From: Oxyruncus cristatus
Lineage: Eukaryota > Chordata > Aves > Passeriformes > Cotingidae
Length of the DNA: 64,000 bases
Assembly: GCA_013399855.1 (NCBI GenBank)
Contig: VXAY01007399.1
Location: forward strand, 27,224 to 91,223
Reading direction: 5' to 3'
This document shows positions 51,655 to 63,362 of the stretch, in pieces. The notes under the pieces are model-generated. The model was not told the DNA's origin, searched no databases, and saw only the letters and a program-made list of their open reading frames with translations. Each line of letters opens with the position of its first letter. Within the stretch, counting starts at the first letter, position 1. Position numbers and translations under genes: made by a program.

Positions 51655-52060
51655 CTACAGAACAAACCAGAGGACCATCTAATTTGACCTTCTGTCTTCA
51701 ACTGAGCTGGTGCCAGCCATCTCAAATGTAGACATAAAACCCCCTAATACACAAAATTGTGCAATGCTCTGTCATAGAGGAAAATTATTCCTGACTCCAG
51801 CTGTTGCTCAATTATGTCCTGAAGCATGAGGATTAATGGTTTTTGTGACTTTTGTCCCAGCATGAATAACTGAAGATTCCATTCTTATTCAGATTGATGG
51901 GTGATTCTGCTCTGAAGCTTCCTCAATCCTTTTCCTTGTACTAATCTGTGGCCTTAAATGGTAGAGGATGTCACACCATTTTAGAAACACATCCCAGACA
52001 TATTCTAACATGCACCGAAGAAGTAGATTCTATCTTGGTGTGAAACTAAATTTATCTGCA
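51655..52060 (-). mobile_element. Probable ancient CR1/L3-like LINE relic
   Basis: The + strand carries words found in the complement of ancient amniote CR1/L3-type 3' ends. These are GACCATCTAATTTGACCTTC, CTGTCTTCAACTGAGC, GGTGCCAGCCATCTC, ATAAAACCCCCTAATA, and CTGAAGCATGAGGATTAATG. The order matches what I recall of old copies in turtles and crocodilians, so this would be a minus-strand copy inserted well before the songbird radiation. It is strongly diverged and the boundaries are rough. No coding capacity is left. Confidence 0.45.
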
Positions 52061-52140
52061 GAGAAATAGTAACTAAGATGACCAGTTATGCAGTCATTTG
52101 GCTGCTGTTCCTACCTACCTTTCACTCAGATTAATGTATT

Positions 52141-53085
52141 TAATATCTTTATTAATATCCTAATATCTTTATTGGTGATCTGAATCAGAGAATTGAGTGC
52201 ACCCTCAGTAAGTTTGTGGACAACACTAGGGTAGGCTGGAATGCTGATCTGCTGGAGGTTTGGAAGACTTTGCAGAGGGATCTGGACAGACTGGATTGAT
52301 GGGCCAAGGATAATTGTATGAGGTTCAACAAGGCAAAGTACCAGGTCCTGCACTTCAGTCACAACAATCCCATGCAATGCTGAAGGCTGGGGGAAGAGTG
52401 GTTGTAAAGTGGCCCAGTGGAGAAGGACCTGCGGATACTGGTAGGCAGCAGATGAACATGATCCAGCAGTGTGCCCAGTTGGCCAAGAAGGCCAATAGCA
52501 TCCTGGTCTGTATCAGAAATAGCATGGCCAGCAGGACCAGGGCAGTGATTGTCCCCGTCTCAGCACTGGTGAGGCTGCGCCTGAAGTAATGTGTCCAGTT
52601 TTTTGGGCTCTTCAGTTCAGGAAGGACATTGAGGTGCTGGAGTGGGTCCAGAGAAGGGCAGCAAAGCTGGTGAAGGTAAGTCCTCTGAGGAGCAGCTGAG
52701 GGAGCTGGGGTTTTTTAGCCTGGAGAAAAGGGTGTTCAAAGGACACTTTTATTGCTCTCTAGAACTACCTGAAAGGAGGTTGTAGCCAGGTGAGGGTCAA
52801 ACTCTTCTCCTAGGCAACTAGTGACAGGATGAGAGGACATATCTTCAAGCTGCACCAAGGGATGTTCAGGCTGGACATTAGGAAGATTTTCTTCATAAAA
52901 AGGGTTTTTAAGCATTGGAACAGACTGCCAAGCGAGGTAGTGGACTCACCATCCCCAGAGGTGTTCAAAAAAAGGGCAGATGTGACGCGTAATGCCAGGG
53001 TATGGTTGACGAGGTGGTGATGGGTAAAAGGTTGACTTGAAGAGTCTTGGATGTCTTTTCCAACCTAATTGATTCTATGATTCTG
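52141..53085 (+). mobile_element. CR1 LINE, 5'-truncated (~945 bp), largest copy
   Basis: This sense-orientation CR1 retains the 3' part of the reverse-transcriptase/endonuclease reading frame and the full 3' end. Ordered landmarks are ATCTTTATTGGTGATCTG, GAGTGCACCCTCAGTAAGTT, GATCTGCTGGAGG, GGTTCAACAAGGC, CAGCAGTGTGCCCAG, GGACATTGAGGTGCTGGAG, GGAGCTGGGGTTTTTTAGCC, AACTACCTGAAAGGAGGTTG, ATTGGAACAGACTGCC, and a terminal CCAACCTAATTGATTCTATG. Open-frame remnants at 52314-52589 and 52829-53020 are pieces of this polyprotein and not host genes. In-frame stops and shifts make it inactive. The left edge contains a small TAATATCTTTATT duplication, so the true start is uncertain by about 20 bp. Confidence 0.92.
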
Positions 53086-56000
53086 CTGTCAGCCACCCTT
53101 GTCACATTCCATTATGGCTGAGGGGTTGAGATAGGGTAAGCGGGTGAGAAGATACTGGCCTAGGTTAGCTGTTAGCTCCTGTCTGGAAGCTGCATTAGAT
53201 AACCATAGCCTGACAGATACTATCAGCATGTTTAACCAGTCAGGTGAGCAGGTAGTTCCAGGAGTACTGAGATGGTCTCCTGTACATTTGTTGGTAAGTC
53301 ATGCCTGATCAGGATGGAGAATTCTCACCTGAAGAAGCATTCTGCTGCATCTTGTATTTTGTTTCCACTGCTAGTTATTTGCAATATCTATTATAATATT
53401 ATAAAAGTATCCCTTAATAAGCTAAAAATGTGTTCATCTGATGATTTTATCTAAAGGTACACTCCCTGAAAGGGGAAGGAGAAAAAAACCCTACAAATTA
53501 CAGTGTGTCTTTGTGTTACCAAGGAAGCTTTCAGCGAAGTGTTTACTAAACCAATTTTTACTAGGAGCCCATGACTTCTGCCTTGAATAAAATTATTTTG
53601 GTTTTAAGCTGAAGCAAAATAAATGAGCAAACTTTGTCCAAGAGTCATTAAAATGACTGGAAGAATTAGTCAAATAGACGCACTAACTGGTCATGGTAGA
53701 AAGAAAAGACTAAGACTTCTTTTATGGACAGATGAAAGAAATTAAGGAGCTCTCTGTAAAGGCAACATTTCTCACTACCCATGAAATTACGATTGCCACC
53801 TATCTTCCTACACATGATACTTCAGCAGGTTTCTGGCAGGTGCATTTCTGCATTCTTTATTCCCTTTAGGAGTCACTATTCTTCAAACTGTTGTATTTGG
53901 TTGTATTTGGCAGCCGCAGTGATTCACCAGAAAATGAAACACATTTCTGATTGTATAGAATACTCTCAGGTATACACACATGATGATTTGATCAGGTACA
54001 AAAGTGAGGCCAGATGCTCAGAACCACTTCTGGAGGAGCCAGACTTCTGACCTAAAACAAACAAATGAAACCCTCATAGTATAAATGTCACATCAGAGAA
54101 AGAAAGAACCCGGGAAAAAAAAGTTATATGCATACAAAAATCACACTTGGTTTAAAAGTATCATTACGTACCTCTATCAGGACACATGGAAGAAACCAGC
54201 CATCTGAGAGCTAATGGGCAAAACTGTCTTGTGCAAACACATGAAAAACTGAAGAAGAAACTGCAAAATATAACAGCTTGTTAATCATTCACCAACAAGT
54301 ATAGTTGTGACTTCTTCACTAAAAAGTGGATTTTGACCCAGTCTTCATCTAAAAATATGGTCAAAATTGGAGAGCAAAGTGAGTGTGTGGAAGCTGCTAG
54401 CAAAAACTGGGTATCTTTGCTCTCAGATATAGAAGATTAATTTGGTCATAGACATAGGGTGGAGAAAAGCGTTTTTCTTCTGTTTTGAAATAGGAGGCCA
54501 GTATTAACTGTACCTGGAAGACAAAAAAAAAAAAATCTAAATTGATTTAAAAAAATTATTTTTTTCATATATTTGTTAAGTGATTTTTCTGACAATATTT
54601 AAGCTTACTCTCTCCCATGGTCAAAACCTGAGCATTTGCTTTCTGTTCCTTCTAATGCCCATTTTGAGCAGTTGCTGTTTGTGAGTGGTCTTTTCTACAA
54701 GAGTTAAAAAAGGCTCCAGTAGTGTACAAATACAAAGATGTTAATTTGCAAGCCACACTAGTCTGATATGGGCTAAGATAGTTTGCAAGTGACTTTAAAA
54801 TCCTCTGTCAAAAGACTTCTGTCTGCTTCCTTGCCAAAAGATAAAATGTTTGAACAGGATCATGCTCGCGCTTTTTCTAATGATTCTCAGCCCAGTGAGT
54901 GCTTTCTCTTCTCCCATTTGACATATTTTCCACACCTTTCAGATTTTATGTTTTTAGAAGCCCTCCTCAACTTTGCCATCTTGCATGCTAAGCGCTCCCA
55001 TTACAGATTCCGATGCTAAGATAACCACAACCACAAATACTATCCTTGCTTCTCCCTTTCTCTTACCAAGAGTCTTTCAGTAATACTTTGACCAGAGCTA
55101 AAACTGGCACTTAATTTTGATTCCTTAAGCAAACTTTAAAGAGATGGTACTCGGTTAAAATGCTCAGCATATGGATGTATAAGTTTTTTATAACTTGACT
55201 TCTCTCTGATCTTGTAAACTAAGGCTACCTTCTTTCAGTGGAGTTTCAGAGAATAACAACATTCATAGTTTGCTCAAGCTAGATACATACATCTGGATTT
55301 GAAAATTCTTAGTACAGTCTGAAAGACTAGATAAAATTTAAGAGCTACATCAACAGGTGGTAATGGCATGGAAAGGATTATTTGCTAGTAATAGTTCAAA
55401 AATAGCATAATAGCTGAATCTAAATTGCAGATTTCAACTTTCTAAGTACTGTGTAAGTCCAGACATAAATAAATGCAGTTTATAGAGAAAACTGTCTTAA
55501 CCTGATTGTATTAATTTGACATGCATATAATGGAGTTATTGTCAATGGAATTAGTTTTGAGCAGTTCTAATTTTTTTTAAAATGGCTTGTAGCAATCAGA
55601 TATCACCTGGCTAAAGTACAATTACAGGTAGCCCATAAAGAATATTATATTTGAAAGGCAGAAGGGAGGAGATGTTATTTAGCATGCACTAAAACACTTT
55701 TTTTCCAAATAAGGATTATTTTCTAAATAGCAAAAATTTAGCTGTTTTACCAGGAAAATTATCCTAATTATCATTTGTTCATTTACTTAAGTCAGCATGT
55801 ATTGGTACAGTCTATACAATAGGTACACTGTACACTTCACTGTAGTAAATTGTTCACCAAGTGTAGATAATGTTACAGCAAATGGAAAGAGGTTAAAATA
55901 TGACGTTTTTAAAACTAAATGAGAAAAATACTAAAAAGCACTCTGAAATAATTTGCTTACAGTATCTGCTAACTGTGAATTGTCTTATGAGGTATCACAC

Positions 56001-58573
56001 CAGCCTGAATGTATTAGCTTCTTTCTGCTCTTGCTGTTCTGATGGAATACTATGGAGCCCTTGGCACAGCTGAGAGCTTGTAGAACAAGCACTTAAATAT
56101 TTTAATTCTTTCCTCTGTAAGCCGGTAATGATGGTCATGAACACAGGGTAAATCACATTTCTGGGACACTCAAAAACGTGGATGTTTATGAAAAACCTTT
56201 TCTGACTGTTAACAAAGAGCACTGAGATAACACCATAAGGGGAGAAACTCTGGCAACATGCTTAAATCTCATTTTCATATCCTGGAATATGTTATCTCGA
56301 GGGATTCTCTGCAGCATCAGCTCCATCAAATGATTGTTCTGTGCCTAACCTAGTTCATTTAAGGGTTAAACCTGAAAGAATGTGCTCAGCCTGTGTTATT
56401 CTGTGCTTGAGAGAAATCATTCCAGAGATGACTGAATAAATGACCATATCCACAAGTGTGTAACCCTTCTTAAAATTCATGCTGATCATTATGTCAGCAG
56501 CCAGCCACAGTCACATGAGAGATTTTATTAGGAAGTTTCATTTGCCTGCTGAAATGTCTCCATGCCCCAACCACTACTAGTATGATGTGGAAAAGAGGAG
56601 GAGGGAAAAAATAACCCAGACATATATCTGTCCTGGATACTCGGATGAAGGGATGCATGAGAAAGCACAGTTTTCTGCTTACCAGAAAGATGGTTCTGCA
56701 AATCAAGGGTTCAGTTTTGGATGTGCCTTTCAAAGTCTATTTATGGGGGAAAAAAAATTAAAATCATTGGTTAACCAGCTATTGCTGTGGTTTACATGTG
56801 GAACAAGGAGGCCAACTATATGAATAGGCCTAAAACATGCAGGAATTGCTCTGCAAGGCCACACAGTCAAAAAACTTAAATGCATGTGGGTAAAACAAAG
56901 TTGAGCTTGTTTACACATGAATAAATTCTAATTAGAGAAATGGAAAAATGTCTGAATCTAAAGTGGAGTCTGTTCATGAGAGTCATGGGTGACTAAAAGT
57001 AATTAAGTCCGTCACTTAACTAAACAGATGTGACGGATTAACCATGTGTTTCTATGTTTGATGTAGATTTTTTGTTTTGGATACACTGTAGTTTAAAGCT
57101 CTTTAACGGTGCCTGAGATACATCTGCCATTATTTTGATTTGGTATATTTCTTGCTGCAAACGCATTTAGCACTAGCTGACATTTAGTTTGTCTAAACAA
57201 TCGAAAGTGTTTACAAGGAAAAGTACTTGTTCAAGCTAGCTACAGTACTGAGAAATACATACAAAATGTAAAACAAAAATGTGCAGAAAATAAAATACAT
57301 TTTAATGCTTCATTTTGCACTAATTTTTGCTAGAGATGGATTTAGAGAAAGGTAAAAAAAGAAACACATTTTCATCCAACAACACTCCAAAAAAATTCAC
57401 TTTTCTTCCAAAATAATACTTTATTTTTTAATGGTTGTGGACTTTTATTTTTGTTATTTCCAGCCTTCTAGAGTTTAGATATGCTAAGTTACTATCCTCG
57501 TATTCCACCAATACATCTGCCCAAAATGGAAGGAGATAAAATAAATATTGTTTAACACAGCTTATTCTCCTGAGCTTTCCACTCTGGTAACACAAAATTG
57601 CACATGATAAACAAGCTAAGGTGACTACAAATTCAGATGCAGGTCTATGAATTAGATTACGTTTCATACATACATTGAAATTGGAGCATTTACACAAGGT
57701 TGAATTCCCTTCCTATTACAGGAAAGAGGAATTTTATATGTATATTTCTCCATTAGCTTTAATATTGTGTTGCTCAATTTACATACATGTGCATGAGAGA
57801 AACCCCAAGGTACGTGCCTCTGTGGGTCTCTGGTTTCACACTTGCTGAGACAATGGAAGACCTACCTTACACAGGGTTGTGAAAGAATGAGTTAAAGATG
57901 GAGAGTGTCATACAGAATTGCCCAAAGTCTCATGTCATGGTAACAGGATTTAAATATTGTGTTGAAAGTTTCTCTAGATGCATTGACTGGAGAAAAAAAT
58001 TGGTGAACTCAGTTAGCTTTTATAGACAGTTATGGCTGATGTTGCTCTCTGGTTCCAGGCTGACCAACCCAGCATATGATAATCCTGATCTGAAACAGTA
58101 AATTGCCCATGAGACTGGAAATGATCTAATTCCCTACCTTTCACAGTTTTGTGAAGAAGCTCCTTATTATCAACAGCTAGGTTGAACTGTCACAATGGGC
58201 CTCAGAATTTCTGAATTATAACCCTTTACACCTGTTCATCCAGAAACTGTATTTAACAAATTAATCTCTGGATCAGCATGTTCTAGTTTTCATTTCTTTT
58301 AAAGAATGAACATAACTAACATTTTAATGATTAAAAAGAAAATATATTTTTCAGATATTTAGGATGAATGCATTTCCTGCATGCTGCTCTTGGAATTTCC
58401 ATGGGATTTACAACATTTGTCTGCTAGAGAGCCACTCTCTAATCTCAGGTCACACAGTCTGCACCCATCTAGAGTCATTCATGTTTTGAAGGCTAGACAC
58501 CTGTGGTTTTCTTTGGACTGAAATATTCCTGTGAATCAAAACAACTGAAAACAACAATACATTTTAGCCAGCA
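53086..58573. other. Unique AT-rich sequence, no gene recognised
   Basis: Only homopolymer patches stand out (for example A-runs near 54522-54536). Open frames of 60-90 codons match no family. Parts of 55300-56000 have the even, low-CpG texture of conserved noncoding DNA, but conservation cannot be judged from one sequence. Confidence 0.5.
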
Positions 58574-58635
58574 GAGTTGAACTCAATGATCCTTTTGGGT
58601 CCCTTCCAACTCAGGATATTCTGATTCTATGAATC
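58574..58635 (+). mobile_element. CR1-X-like 3'-tail fragment (~60 bp)
   Basis: This is a short sense-orientation tail: GAGTTGAACTCAATGATCC, then GGGTCCCTTCCAACTCAGG, then ATATTCTGATTCTATGAATC. The wording is nearly the same as the tail of the SINE at 26601-26738 and the CR1 fragment at 23131-23240. No body is recognised upstream, so it is either a heavily 5'-truncated CR1 or a SINE that has lost its tRNA head. Confidence 0.78.
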
Positions 58636-61314
58636 CTCACCCTGGGAACCTTTTCTCCCTAGGTTTACTCCCTATGGGCAAAAACGTTCCAGAGGACAGT
58701 TGTCTACTTCAAATAACCCCCATAGGAGCCTTTCACCTTCTCCATGGACTACTAAGAGGGTCTAAGGAGGCAGACTTCAGCTATTGTTAGCTTTTGTGTT
58801 TTGTGCACTCATTTATCTCTCATATATAGAGAGTCTGGAATTCAAAGAGATACACCACAAATAATGTCAGCTAGCACAGCTAGAAGAAAAAGGCCTTAAA
58901 GTACTAGGTCATCTCATCTGTCTTCTGCCTCTGCTTGCGTGGGATTGTTTCCCACAAAATGCATGAATATGCCACCCATAAAGGCAGCTGGTAAGAGCAG
59001 CAACTGAGTCTGAATCATACAAACAAGGGGGGAGGGAAATTGTGTAAACTTTGTAGTATAAGAAGAGGACATTTTCCCCAGTGTTTTAAGGACACATCTT
59101 CAATCTGATGGTTCCTAGTGACTGTAAATCTTGCAAATTTGACCTCAGTGACTGCGAATTCTCCAGGTAACACTGTAGCTTTATGCTAGCTCCTTCTATG
59201 CTCACAGAAGATGGAATGTCTTTAAGGAAAACACAGGTTAGGCAAAATTCCTTATTCTTAGCATAAAGTGAACATACAGTGACAAAAACAGCCAGCCTAC
59301 AGAAATGGGTCTGGAAAGACTTCTCTCCATTTTGCTGAGATCAAGAATGCCCTTTTAAACAACCTTACACTGCTTGGACAAGAAACAATAGACTCAAGTA
59401 TGATGCTGACTGACAGGCATCAGAAAAGTCAGAATCCCGGAATCAAAGAATTGACTATTTAAAGCCACATCTTGACTTTCAACTTACACATGGCAGGTCA
59501 AATGAACCTCAGCAATTTTTGTGGTCTTCATGCCATTCAACACCTATATAACATCTGGGGAACACTATCATTTCTTCATTATTATTTTCTATCTTCTGTC
59601 TCTCTTATGGCTATGCGAATGATTCCTTAAATATTTGTGAAGGCATCCATTTTCATAGAACCTGTAGGATTGTATTAGCCTCCAGATTGTCTACAACTTG
59701 GCAAAATTGACTGAAATCAGCAAGTGGATGCTTCAAGATATGATGCTATTCTGTGTGTTAAAAGCTTTTAAGACTTACGCACATATACATATACATAACC
59801 ATGAAATACTTTTTTTCTGATGTGAATTTGGGTTAAAAGGAAGATAGAATGATTACATCTTGCAATATATTAATGTTTTAGTATTACACTTTGCAAGTGT
59901 TAGACAAAGTTCTCATTTCTTCTTGTTGGAAATGCAAGGACATAATTAACTCTATTTTATATGTAAAAATGTCTAGATAAGGGTTGCAGTATTTGGACCT
60001 TCTGTCATGATTGATAGCTGCCTTTCTGTCATTTGTTAAATGAGTGCTCAACATTTAATACGATGCAGTGAAGTACAACTTCTCACCACGTGTGAGTCTG
60101 GAAATGTAAACGTCAGCCTATTAGGAATGTCAGAACTGATTTTACATTATCAGGCTTGTCAAAAGAGGCATGAAAGTATAAAGCAAGCATATCTACATAG
60201 TACAAAATGATGATACAAATACTGAGTTAACAGTTTAAAAATAATTCAGCTAATTGTTTATAATTTTGTTCTCTATCGTGACCCATCTGCATAATTTTCA
60301 AAAACTATTGTTTTTAAATAGGTTGATACTCACAAACCCCTAAACGATTTATAATGCTAATTATAATTAATGCTAATGCTCTTGCTATTTCACCTGCAGT
60401 TTCTGATTACAGTAGGTTTTCTTTTTTAGGATGGATGGAAAACATTGGGGTCAAGAAAGAAGAAGACCTTTTAAAATTTTTATGAAGAAAATGACTTGAT
60501 AACTTCACCAAAATCGCATATGGTGTAAAATGATTTACTTTTAATAGACCATCATTCCTTGTCCTGTTGCAGTTGATACTAGGGAGCTTATCTGCATTAA
60601 GTCTTTTTTATCTCTTAGATTGTAAGTTCTCTGCAGCACTCTGGAGTGCTATGAGATCCTTTCAGCTCTATGAGAACACATCATAATATTAGCAATTAGC
60701 AAAATAGCCTTATCTTCTTTTGACATCTCACCTAAGAAGTAATTTAGTTTTGAATGATGGCCCAGATCTTCTTGTGTCCAGTTCCATTCATTTCTGTGAA
60801 AATATTTACTTGTCCTCTAGAAAAGAATGGCCCCTGATGTAAAAACAGAGTTGATTTCTGAGCCAAATCTGTGGTCAGCTGTCTCTTTCTCCTGAAATCC
60901 ATGAGAATTGATCCCAACATTAATCTCAAGCACAAAGAAGTGGAAAGTTTTCTACAAATGACTGTGTGTGCCATGTGGTTTGGGCTTTTCATGTAACACC
61001 TCACAAATTCTGGTAAAGGACTGTGGCCAAAAACCCAATAATGTTCCTTACACTGTTCTGTTTGACAGTTCACCCACTTTTTGGGAGATTATATAACATA
61101 TTACTAGAACTGTCTATCTCTAATATTTTAACCCAAGTATCTGAGATTGTTTTCTTTCCTTGCTAAGAATATAATTAAGGTTGCTGAAGAGTTTCCATAT
61201 TATGAACTTAAAATATAAACCCAAATGGCATTAAGCTGCCAGGAAATTATCCTGCCTGTTTTCTGTCCTTCTGGTCATGAAACTCTCATGTTTGACTGCC
61301 ACACAAAAGCTGCA

Positions 61315-61334
61315 ACAAAAACGTACGTTTTTGT
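61315..61334. repeat. Perfect 20-bp palindrome
   Basis: The arm ACAAAAACGT (61315-61324) is directly followed by its exact reverse complement ACGTTTTTGT (61325-61334) with no spacer. The centre, ACGTACGT, holds two CpG dinucleotides in an otherwise CpG-poor region. It could be a symmetric protein-binding site or chance; the sequence alone does not decide. Confidence 0.95.
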
Positions 61335-63339
61335 GTAATGTTTAGAACTTGATATCTTAGACAGTGGGCAAAAATCAGCCATAGACAAAGCCACTTGCAG
61401 GGGCTTCTGCCTCACATACCCTTGGGTGTTAACAAAAGGGAATCTGGGATTATTATTATGTTGGAGAGGGAAATAGCAAAACATGATTTTGATTTTCTGG
61501 AAGAGAAGATCTGAACAGTAAACTATCTTCTGAAATATTAAAGGACCTTGAAAATAAAGTAGCCCAAGTATAATCTTCATTGACTTCAGTGCAGTTGGGC
61601 CTAAGACTATTTTGACTTAACAGGGTTAAATCTTGGTGTGTGTCTAATACCACTTTTGCCAACAAAACTAGAAGAGAATGCTTTTGAAACTTACATGGAA
61701 AGGACTGGCATGTTGCCTTCACAGTAAAAACAATTCTGCATATATATTATGTTTTCATGTAAAATATATTGTTTACGCTTTGTGATGTGATTTAAGTTAG
61801 GAGAAGTACAGAAAAAGAACACTGTACATGAAACACTTGTACACTGTTGAAACAGAAATGGAAGAATTTTTTTAATTATTTGTTTCTTTTGTGCAACTTA
61901 CTATGTGTTAGAAAATTTCTTTCATGTTTAAGTGCATTGTGGGTGTCTGTACATTAATAGAACCAAGTGAAAAACATTCCTTTCAAGTAGCACTATAGTA
62001 TGATCTGTTTCTAATTACTTCATCATGTATTCATTTGTCTTTGCTTTTAACATATCTTTTTTACACATTTGTATTTGTGCATGAAAGCCATTTTATAATT
62101 ACTCTGTTGTATAGACATATATTTCATAACAGCTGAGGAGACGCAAAATTAAACTATGCTGAAAATCTCTATGTAGTGGGAGCTGCTTGCTGTTAAACAG
62201 CTCAGACTATTTGTTCCTTACAGAGCTATTAAGAAACCCTTCAGTCAAATAACTTCTCAGTGTGCCATGTTCATGCGAGTTGCAGATACCAATGGTGGGC
62301 TTCATTTCACCCAAAAGGGGCTTTCAGTTTTCAGTTAGTTGGGTAGGTTTCCCTAAAAACTAAGGGGAGACATAGGAACCTTCTAAGGACCATTTATTTT
62401 AGCTGTTTAGCTTATTGTGAAACTGTTATTTGCAGAAGCCGAAGTCTTTCCTGTGATTAGAGAAGGAGTTAAGATTGACTAGTTTAGACCAGACACCTAA
62501 ATTTTAGGCTGTCATATTAAGGAGGGATGGATCCTACCCCATCTGTTTACAATTCATTGTGATTTTTACCCTTTCTTCATAACACAATCAATGAGTTTTT
62601 CTTTCTGGATAAGGCCCTCTTAGTTGTGTTATAGCTTCCTAAAAGGAGACCTGAAATGGCTAGCTTGGAAATAGATAGAGTAAATAATAAAAAGAGAAGA
62701 CCATGTTCCAGTGTAGATCAGTGAGTGCTACAAAAACAAGGAAAAGAAAACTTAGGAAAGTGGTGAAAGCTTAAACTCATATTCGTAAATTATTAACATA
62801 CTGAAACCCAGATAAACAACTAGCATGAAGAAGGCTTACTTGTACCCATCTTTTTTTGCTTTGGAGCACCTGCTGCACTGGCCAAGAACTACAACAAAGC
62901 CAGCTTCTACCCCAGATTTGGAAGGACCAGCTGTGACTTGGGCCGACCTCTCTGCCCAGCAGCCCAGGGTGGCAGTGAGCCCAGACAGGCAGCCTGAACG
63001 CTGTACCCTGTGCTGAAAGGCCACACTGCTGGTAGTCCCCTGGGATTCTGCTCCTATGGCAGTGTAAATGCACTGAAGCTACGGGAGCATCCAGAATTGC
63101 AGGCTTGGAGACATTTTGTTTCTTGGAAGGAGCTGGGCACTTGAAGGTGTTCACTGTGCTGCTGGGATGCTGTGAAGAGCAGAATAGACTTTGCTGTAAA
63201 TGAGACCATTTGGCTAAATTCATCTCCTCCCCAACTAATTTTTGAAAAGTCCTGTACACCTGCACCGCGGTGGATTTTCTGAATATTAAGTAAAGACTTT
63301 ATATTTCATACAGACGTATGAAAAATGTATAAATGTATA

Positions 63340-63362
63340 TTTTAGAAGTATTTCTTCTAAAA
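63340..63362. repeat. Perfect 9-bp inverted repeat
   Basis: The arm TTTTAGAAG (63340-63348), loop TATTT and arm CTTCTAAAA (63354-63362) form a short hairpin in AT-rich DNA. A hairpin this short is expected by chance a few times in a window of this size. Confidence 0.8.

Noticed and set aside
52314..53020. Open frames of 91 and 63 codons as host genes
   Set aside because: They are fragments of the CR1 reverse-transcriptase reading frame inside a 5'-truncated, decayed LINE copy.
60367..60377. TTAATGCTAAT, matching the start of miR-155
   Set aside because: The match stops after 11 bases, and no complementary arm forming a precursor hairpin was seen nearby.
60430..60490. Possible terminal coding exon after a pyrimidine-rich stretch and AG
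   Set aside because: Two frames are open for only about 17-23 codons, neither is recognisable, and AT-rich DNA commonly produces such acceptor-like sites.
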